Origin: Treponema sp.
GTDB lineage: Bacteria; Spirochaetota; Spirochaetia; Treponematales; Breznakiellaceae
Reading direction: 5' to 3'
Assembly (NCBI GenBank): GCA_031268245.1
Contig: JAIRXN010000108.1
Span: forward strand, 1 to 19,539
Length of the DNA: 19,539 nt
Shown: positions 14,756-19,539 of the stretch, piece by piece
Position numbering within the stretch: position 1 is the first letter of the stretch
Layout: every line of letters starts with the position of its first letter
Position numbers and translations under genes: made by a program
The notes under the pieces: generated by a model
Databases searched by the model: none
What the model saw: the letters and a program-made list of their open reading frames with translations, nothing else
Told to the model about the DNA's origin: nothing

Positions 14756-15841
14756 TTATGGAGCAAAGGCAACCTTGTAATCACCGTATTTCCCGGAGGC
14801 ATGATCAAAAGCCTTTTCCCATTCCTCCAGGGGGAATATGTTTTCCACGATGCCGCCGGTCTTGAGTTTCCCTCCGGAAATATTTTCGATGACAAAAGGG
14901 AAACAGTACGGACTTAAGGAAACGCCGTGAATGTCCAGTTCCTTGGTGTCGCCGATGAGAGTCCAGTCTACCGTTGCCTTTTCGCCAAAGACGCTGAACT
15001 CCACAAAGCGGCCCAGCTTGCGGATCAGGGACAGCCCCTGATTGACGCTGGAAGGGTGCCCTGTTGCTTCTATGTAAATATCGCAGCCGTAACCTTCCGT
15101 CATATCCATTATTATCTTTTTTACATCGGTCTTTGAGGGATTGAAAGCGTGGGTGGCGCCCAACTCAAGGGCTTTTTCAAGACGCTTGTCCATCATGTCA
15201 AGCGAGATGAGAGCCTTTGGATTTTTAAGTACGGCGTTGGTCACCATGCCCAGGCCCAAAGTTCCCGCACCCGAAATGACTACGATGTCTTCACACTGAA
15301 TCTCCGCCCTGTCTATGGCATGTTTTGAACAACTGAAAGGCTCAATGAGCAGGGCGTCTTTCAGCGGCATGTCTTCCGGCACCTTGTGGACAATGGCGTT
15401 TTTCGGGTAGCGTACATATTCGGCCATGCCGCCGTTCCAGTTGCCTTTGAAACCGAAAACCCGGTGGGGCTGACACATCCAATACTTGCCTGTTTTGCAG
15501 AAACGGCATTCGCCGCAGGGGATGATCTGATCCGCAATGATCCTGTCGCCCTCCGCAAGGCCCTTCCTGAAATTCTTTACATTCTTTCCAATTTCCACAA
15601 TACGTCCCAAAAATTCGTGCCCCGGAATGAAGGGAGGCTCGGCGTAACCGGGAGCCGTTCCGTCGCCCCAGAAGGCTTCTATCCCGTGGAAACACTTTAG
15701 ATCCCCCGCACAGATGCCGCAGCCTTCAACCTTGATGATAATATCATCGTCCCCGCAGTCCGGGCTTGGAAAGGCAGCCTCAAAACGGTAGTTATTTTTG
15801 CCGCAGCATAACAATGCCTTCATCGTTTTTGGATAGTTCAT
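14756..15841 (-). CDS. Zinc alcohol dehydrogenase, erythritol/threitol dehydrogenase (EltD)-like
   Basis: The 361-residue product is a medium-chain zinc dehydrogenase. Catalytic-zinc ligands Cys44, His75 and Glu76 (GHE) are present, with Glu167 nearby, and structural-zinc Cys109, Cys112, Cys115 and Cys123. The Rossmann motif GAGTLG is at 191-196, and Asp215 at the end of beta-2 suggests NAD rather than NADP. Stretches such as GICAGDLKCFHGIEAFWGD, CQPHRVFGF and LRKLGR with EFSVFGEKATVDWTLI resemble, from memory, mycobacterial EltD, which oxidises erythritol to erythrulose; a database comparison was not possible. It likely oxidises a polyol at a secondary carbon. The ribosome-binding site GGAGG is 6-7 nt upstream. 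It is last in the - strand operon, 72 nt after the aldolase gene. Confidence 0.85.
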   Translation of the reverse strand: MNYPKTMKALLCCGKNNYRFEAAFPSPDCGDDDIIIKVEGCGICAGDLKCFHGIEAFWGDGTAPGYAEPPFIPGHEFLGRIVEIGKNVKNFRKGLAEGDRIIADQIIPCGECRFCKTGKYWMCQPHRVFGFKGNWNGGMAEYVRYPKNAIVHKVPEDMPLKDALLIEPFSCSKHAIDRAEIQCEDIVVISGAGTLGLGMVTNAVLKNPKALISLDMMDKRLEKALELGATHAFNPSKTDVKKIIMDMTEGYGCDIYIEATGHPSSVNQGLSLIRKLGRFVEFSVFGEKATVDWTLIGDTKELDIHGVSLSPYCFPFVIENISGGKLKTGGIVENIFPLEEWEKAFDHASGKYGDYKVAFAP

Positions 15842-15913
15842 GTGTTTCCTCCGTACTTACCGTAACACAGTTTATTGGCAGTGTAAACAGGAGCATAAAC
15901 AAGCCGAGGGAAC

Positions 15914-16765
15914 TTAAATTCTCCCTGAAGATCCGAAGAGACGCAGCTTTTGCCGGACATATTCCTTCATCTCCACAACCGAGAGATTCATAAGATCGGG
16001 ATACTTCAGACTGCGGGCCTGATTAACGGAACCGGATATTGCCTTCATGGCAGTTTCAATCAGATCGGTGTATATGTTGATCTTTGATATTCCATTTTGT
16101 ATACAGTTACAAAAATCCTGATCGCTCAAGCCCGAACCGCCATGGAGGACCAGCGGAACCCGTGACTTCTTGTTTATGGCGGAAAGAATTTCCAGATTGA
16201 GGCAGGGAGCACGTGTGTAATGTCCATGAACCGTCCCTATTGATACTGCCAATGCATCAACCCCTGTCCGTCTGATAAAGTCTTCTGTTTGATCAGGGTC
16301 GGTAAAAACCGCTTCCTCATGCCCCTCCCCTCCCCCTTCGGCGTTACCTACATGGCCCAATTCAGCTTCCACTGATGCATTAAAGAGAGAAGCAAAGCGG
16401 ACAAATTCCGCGGTTTTTTTTATGTTTTCCTCGTAGGGCAGAGTTGAACCGTCAAACATAACGGAAGAAAAACCACAATGCAAAACCCTGATACAGTTAT
16501 CCAGGCTCAGACCGTGATCAAAATGGGCGCAGACCGGAACATTTGCCCTCTGTGCACCACGGGTAATGATATTTGAAATATCTTCTAGAACCGAAGGAGA
16601 TACGGCATGCACCTCGGCCAGAGCCAGAATAACCGGACTCTTCTCCTCTTCCGCCGCTTCTATTACCGCATTGGTCATTTCCAGATTGTGAACATCAAAC
16701 ATACCAACGCCGTACTTTTTTTTCCGGGCATCTTTGAGGATGCTTGAAAGACTTACTAAAGGCAT
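15914..16765 (-). CDS. Class II ketose-phosphate aldolase (Fba/GatY/KbaY family)
   Basis: The 283-residue product is a zinc-dependent class II aldolase. Residues visible are Asp83 and His84 in HFDHG, Glu134/Glu136 in VEAELGHVGN, His180 in GTVHGHY, His208 in LHGGSGL and the phosphate-binding INIYTD (229-234). This family cleaves ketose 1-phosphates or bisphosphates to dihydroxyacetone phosphate plus an aldehyde. The expected Asn at the end of the last motif is present as KINIYTD. Substrate cannot be read from sequence: fructose or tagatose bisphosphate is the family default, but its place beside DhaK/DhaL and an EltD-like enzyme suggests a short-chain ketose phosphate. Its start overlaps the dhaL stop by 10 nt (16756-16765), so the two are translationally coupled. 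Confidence 0.9.
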   Translation of the reverse strand: MPLVSLSSILKDARKKKYGVGMFDVHNLEMTNAVIEAAEEEKSPVILALAEVHAVSPSVLEDISNIITRGAQRANVPVCAHFDHGLSLDNCIRVLHCGFSSVMFDGSTLPYEENIKKTAEFVRFASLFNASVEAELGHVGNAEGGGEGHEEAVFTDPDQTEDFIRRTGVDALAVSIGTVHGHYTRAPCLNLEILSAINKKSRVPLVLHGGSGLSDQDFCNCIQNGISKINIYTDLIETAMKAISGSVNQARSLKYPDLMNLSVVEMKEYVRQKLRLFGSSGRI

Positions 16766-17400
16766 ACACTGCCTGCCTTGTTACCCGTCAAGAAGAATTC
16801 CGACATGGCAGAAAAGATGATGGACAAGGAAGTTGCTCCGGCATCCTGATAGCCCAGGGACTTTTCCCGGAGAAATTTAGCCCTTCCCTTTTTTGCAATC
16901 ATGTTTTTTGTTTCCATAGCTCCGTTTTTTGCCGCCTCTGCGGCCCGTACCATTGCCCGGGGAAGGGGCGTTCCCAATACAGCTTCTCCTTCAAGGGCAA
17001 TTACCGCAGGCTCAAGGGCATCAACAAGAGTGCGATCCCCCGGTTTTACATCACCTGTGCATTTGACACATTCAAGCCCCTCCCGCAGCATAAGGGACAT
17101 CTTGCCAGTATCAATTTCTCCGTCACATGCCGGGGACTCTCCCATGGCGGTAAAGAAGCTTCCGAGAACAGGCCCGATTGCCCCGCCCATAACATCCTGA
17201 AGGGTTTCTCCTGTCAATATAAAAAGTTCCGCCGCAGTACCGGAGGCCGTCTCCTCTATTTTCCCCAGAACGGCTCCAAAACCCCTGCTTATGGTAAGAC
17301 CGTGATCCCCATCCCCTATCTGACTGTCGAGCCTACAAAGCAGCTCTTCATTTTCAATAAGCCGCCTGGATACCATAAGCAGCATCGATCTTGTGTCCAT
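16756..17400 (-). CDS. dhaL: DhaL-type kinase subunit (nucleotide-binding)
   Basis: The 214-residue product is the nucleotide-binding half of a dihydroxyacetone-kinase-like enzyme. The Mg/nucleotide-binding aspartates appear in LDSQIGDGDHG (Asp25, Asp30, Asp32). The conserved MGGAIGPVLGSFF, DALEPA and GATSLSIIFSAM segments match the DhaL helical barrel. It partners the DhaK protein encoded two genes upstream. No DhaM phosphotransferase gene is seen, so it either exchanges ATP directly or uses a DhaM encoded elsewhere. AAAGGA with an 8-nt gap precedes ATG 17400. The SorC-type regulator gene sits between dhaK and dhaL, 25 nt before this start, which is an unusual order. Confidence 0.9.
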   Translation of the reverse strand: MDTRSMLLMVSRRLIENEELLCRLDSQIGDGDHGLTISRGFGAVLGKIEETASGTAAELFILTGETLQDVMGGAIGPVLGSFFTAMGESPACDGEIDTGKMSLMLREGLECVKCTGDVKPGDRTLVDALEPAVIALEGEAVLGTPLPRAMVRAAEAAKNGAMETKNMIAKKGRAKFLREKSLGYQDAGATSLSIIFSAMSEFFLTGNKAGSVCL

Positions 17401-17425
17401 GTTTATTTTCCTTTATGGTACATCC

Positions 17426-18352
17426 CTAAAGCAACTCTTTTGCCAGTCCTTTGATAGTAAATAAAATATTAAAATATTTCTTGCCGCATATTTTTTTTAG
17501 TATCTCTATTTTGCGCGTTTCTCCGGCTACACAAATAACATAACGGGCATTACTGATAATCTGCAGAGGTACTCCGGTATTCAGGTTGCTCTTGCTCCAT
17601 TTCAGAGGATTTCCGCCTGAATCCAAAAAAGTTCCAGCAAGATCTCCAATTGATTTTAAGCCCAGTAACTCCCTGTAATCTTCCGGCGTAATGACCCCGG
17701 ACTTTAAGGTACTGGCATTTACACTCAGATCGCTTACCCCGATAATGTTTATATTGGATTTTTCCGCCATCTGCGTTATGAGTTTGTTAACAGGATCATT
17801 CAACAGATTGTCCCGCATGTATTTTGAGGCTGCATAGAGGGGGGCGTTCAATACATAGATATGCCCGTCAAGTTTTTTTGAAGCTCCGTTGATAACATCG
17901 GTGGAAGGCACCATGGAATTAACGCTGGTAAAGGAGCCGGTCAATTGAACCAGGCTGCAATTTTCCACCTGCATATATGGCAGGGCCTGCATAAATTTTG
18001 AAATGGTATTTCCCCAGGAAAGGCCTACCACGGCGCTTTTCTTTGGCAAAATTTGGGTAAAATAATCTGCCAGGTAAGAGCCAAGCCTCAACGGAACTTC
18101 ATTATCATCAGGAATATCAAAGGCATAACAATCTTCCAATCCATATTTTTTCATCACTGCCGTACTCAGTTCCATATCGACCTGCCAGGGCATTTTTACA
18201 TAGAAGCTCACTATTCCGCTGGTTTCCGCTTCTTTAAGGATCCGTGACACCATCATTGAGGAGATACTGAAACGCTTGGCGATCTCATTCTGTTTTACTT
18301 TATCGATATAGTACATCTTGGAGACGATAGCCAGTAAACGATCATTACTCAT
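17426..18352 (-). CDS. SorC-family transcriptional regulator
   Basis: The 308-residue product has an N-terminal helix-turn-helix (about residues 5-50: MYYIDKVKQNEIAKRFSIS, MMVSRILKEAETSGIV) typical of the SorC/DeoR group. A SorC-type sugar-phosphate-binding domain follows (VVGLSWGNTISKFMQAL, NIIGVSDLS, YVICVAGETRKIEIL). Such regulators respond to phosphorylated sugars, so a product of the DhaK/DhaL kinase or aldolase substrate is a likely effector. It lies between dhaK and dhaL on the same strand. Start ATG 18352 has AAGGA 12 nt upstream, which is long, so translation may be modest. The two similar promoter motifs at 19424-19442 and 19509-19527 are candidate binding sites. Confidence 0.88.
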   Translation of the reverse strand: MSNDRLLAIVSKMYYIDKVKQNEIAKRFSISSMMVSRILKEAETSGIVSFYVKMPWQVDMELSTAVMKKYGLEDCYAFDIPDDNEVPLRLGSYLADYFTQILPKKSAVVGLSWGNTISKFMQALPYMQVENCSLVQLTGSFTSVNSMVPSTDVINGASKKLDGHIYVLNAPLYAASKYMRDNLLNDPVNKLITQMAEKSNINIIGVSDLSVNASTLKSGVITPEDYRELLGLKSIGDLAGTFLDSGGNPLKWSKSNLNTGVPLQIISNARYVICVAGETRKIEILKKICGKKYFNILFTIKGLAKELL

Positions 18353-18383
18353 ACACTCATGAATCCTTATATTTTTCCTCTAG

Positions 18384-19382
18384 TCAACAATTGGTATATG
18401 CAGGAGTACTGCATGGAGCATCCCAGCATCTTTTAAGCTCATCATCCAGTTTCATAAATGAAAGGGAAAGCCCCGCCATTTCCTGAGTAGTGATATAGTT
18501 CCCCGCCGTTCCGTCGTAAACTTTAATCCCCCTGCTTTCCAGATATATGGATACATCCCGGTAAAAAATCGAGAGTTCCATCATGGTGGTAGAACCCATG
18601 CCGTTTACCAGGACACAAACTTCGTCGTCCGCCTTGAAAGGTTTATCTTCTATCAGCATGTCGCAGGCAACTTTAGCCAGTTCCCTGCCTGGCGCAAAGG
18701 GAATTTCCAGGGCTCCGCTTTCACCATGCACTCCAGCCCCAAGGCCTACCTTATCTACGGGAGTTTCCATCATTTGAAGCCCTGTAGCCGGATGGGTACA
18801 GTTCCCCAGGGTAAGCGCTATGGTACGGACATTATCCCTGGCTTTCTCAAACACCCTGACACATTCAGCAAGAGAAGCGCCTTTTTCCGCCATGGCCCCT
18901 GCGCACTTGATCGAAAACATCATACCCGCCATGCCCCGTCGATCTTCTTCCTGTCCTTTTGGAGCGGACGCAATATCATCATAAAATAGTACTTTTTCAA
19001 CTTCCAGAGATTCTTTCCTGCACAAAGAAAAGGCAAGGTTCCCGTTGGCAACATCCCCCGCATGGTTTGCGATAGTGAGAAGTATGGGGCTACCCCCGCC
19101 CATCTCCTTAATGGCTTCAAAAAAAACTTTCCCCGACTGTGCGGTAAAAATATTACCCAGACAGTCAAGATCGTACATGCCAAAACCTACCCAACCCATG
19201 AGTCCGGGTTCATGGCCTCCCCCGTTACCCACCACAAGCCTTACCTTTCCTCTTTCTTTTGGTTTTTTCCGCATCATGCTGTGGGTACCCGGAGGCAGAT
19301 AGAGCCTCTTTTGATTGGACAGGGCGTAGCCTGCCATGGTTTCGTCCATAATATCAGCCGGATTATTTAAAATTTTTTTCAT
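18384..19382 (-). CDS. dhaK: DhaK-type kinase subunit (ketose-binding)
   Basis: The 332-residue product carries the substrate-binding domain of a dihydroxyacetone-type kinase. GNGGGHEPGLMGWVG (52-66) contains the substrate-contacting His57, NHAGDVANGNLAF (106-118) contains Asp110, and GAGVHGESG (215-223) contains His219, the residue that forms a covalent hemiaminal with the ketose carbonyl in known DhaK. The length is right for a stand-alone subunit. Related kinases act on dihydroxyacetone, erythrulose or apulose, so the substrate is open. AGGAGG with a 6-nt gap precedes ATG 19382, and a strong promoter lies upstream. It is the first gene of the polyol/ketose operon. Confidence 0.92.
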   Translation of the reverse strand: MKKILNNPADIMDETMAGYALSNQKRLYLPPGTHSMMRKKPKERGKVRLVVGNGGGHEPGLMGWVGFGMYDLDCLGNIFTAQSGKVFFEAIKEMGGGSPILLTIANHAGDVANGNLAFSLCRKESLEVEKVLFYDDIASAPKGQEEDRRGMAGMMFSIKCAGAMAEKGASLAECVRVFEKARDNVRTIALTLGNCTHPATGLQMMETPVDKVGLGAGVHGESGALEIPFAPGRELAKVACDMLIEDKPFKADDEVCVLVNGMGSTTMMELSIFYRDVSIYLESRGIKVYDGTAGNYITTQEMAGLSLSFMKLDDELKRCWDAPCSTPAYTNC

Positions 19383-19431
19383 CCCGAGCCTCCTGATATG
19401 GGTAGTTATAAAACACAGTACCGTTATTTAT

Positions 19432-19460
19432 ATCATATCGTGTATAATTATGAATGTCAA
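19432..19460 (-). promoter_or_regulatory. Promoter of the dhaK operon
   Basis: On the - strand TTGACA (complement of 19455-19460) and TATGAT (complement of 19432-19437) are separated by exactly 17 nt, a near-consensus sigma-70 promoter. The motif CACGATATGATATAAATAA spans its -10 (complement of 19424-19442). Confidence 0.75.
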
Positions 19461-19490
19461 CAAAAAACGAAAGAAAAAAGAAAACAAATG

Positions 19491-19519
19491 TTGACAGCTA
19501 TGAAAAACCATGATATGTT
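19491..19519 (+). promoter_or_regulatory. Divergent promoter reading out of the window
   Basis: TTGACA (19491-19496) and TATGTT (19514-19519) are 17 nt apart on the + strand. The predicted start is near 19526, so its gene lies beyond the right edge. The motif CATGATATGTTATTTATTA (19509-19527) resembles the motif at the dhaK promoter. Confidence 0.55.
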
Positions 19520-19539
19520 ATTTATTATAAAAATGTTAT

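Noticed and set aside
15842..15913. Inverted-repeat-like TAACACAG and CAGTGTAA in the aldolase-dehydrogenase spacer, considered as an operator
   Set aside because: Only 6 of 8 positions are symmetric and no promoter is visible; it is an ordinary intra-operon gap with a good ribosome-binding site at its end.
1..19539. CRISPR array, phage or insertion-sequence genes
   Set aside because: No regularly spaced direct repeats, no cas-like genes, and no transposase or integrase motif in any supported frame.

Overview
The window looks like a spirochaete chromosome, most likely a Treponema-lineage bacterium such as those of termite guts. The pointers are moderate to high GC, lipoproteins with relaxed spirochaetal lipoboxes (LLSC, LVSC, SVSC), solute-binding proteins whose signal peptide ends in 'FAGG', and carbohydrate uptake and degradation genes kept next to short palindromic repeats. 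The genus is an inference; the sequence alone does not prove it.

Layout, left to right. (1) Positions 2-253 hold the C-terminal end of an unidentified membrane protein, followed by a GC-rich hairpin. (2) Positions 456-3956 (+) are a tightly packed envelope operon: two helical-repeat/TPR-type lipoproteins, a small lipoprotein and a TolC-family outer-membrane factor, with 1-4 nt overlaps between stops and starts. (3) Positions 3957-4502 are a gene-poor junction. A good ribosome-binding site and ATG follow TolC, but the reading frame then runs through three consecutive palindromes and into tRNA-Ala(CGC), which suggests the next operon gene was lost. (4) Positions 4503-7321 (+) encode a complete ABC importer of the TrpX/COG2984 class (binding protein, permease, ATPase). 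It is followed by a DUF2961/GH172-type protein (7390-8457) and a long terminator hairpin.

(5) Positions 8546-11718 (-) encode a CUT1-type sugar ABC importer: binding protein and two permeases, with no ATPase gene. Divergent from it, 11982-14750 (+) encode a GH2 glycosidase and an ArsR-HTH regulator with a large C-terminal domain. The 263-bp divergent spacer carries two similar inverted-repeat sites 158 bp apart, about 15 helical turns, each near a TTGACA promoter. This looks like a glycoside uptake/hydrolysis regulon under shared control.

(6) Positions 14756-19382 (-) encode a polyol/ketose catabolic operon in the order dhaK, SorC regulator, dhaL, class II aldolase, zinc alcohol dehydrogenase. 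The dehydrogenase closely resembles erythritol/threitol dehydrogenase (EltD). A plausible route is polyol to ketose (dehydrogenase), ketose to ketose phosphate (DhaK/DhaL), then retro-aldol cleavage to dihydroxyacetone phosphate plus a small aldehyde. Known mycobacterial tetritol pathways use isomerases instead, so this set could be a variant pathway. (7) At the right edge (19424-19539) two divergent promoters share a similar -10-proximal motif, suggesting a co-regulated gene just beyond the window.
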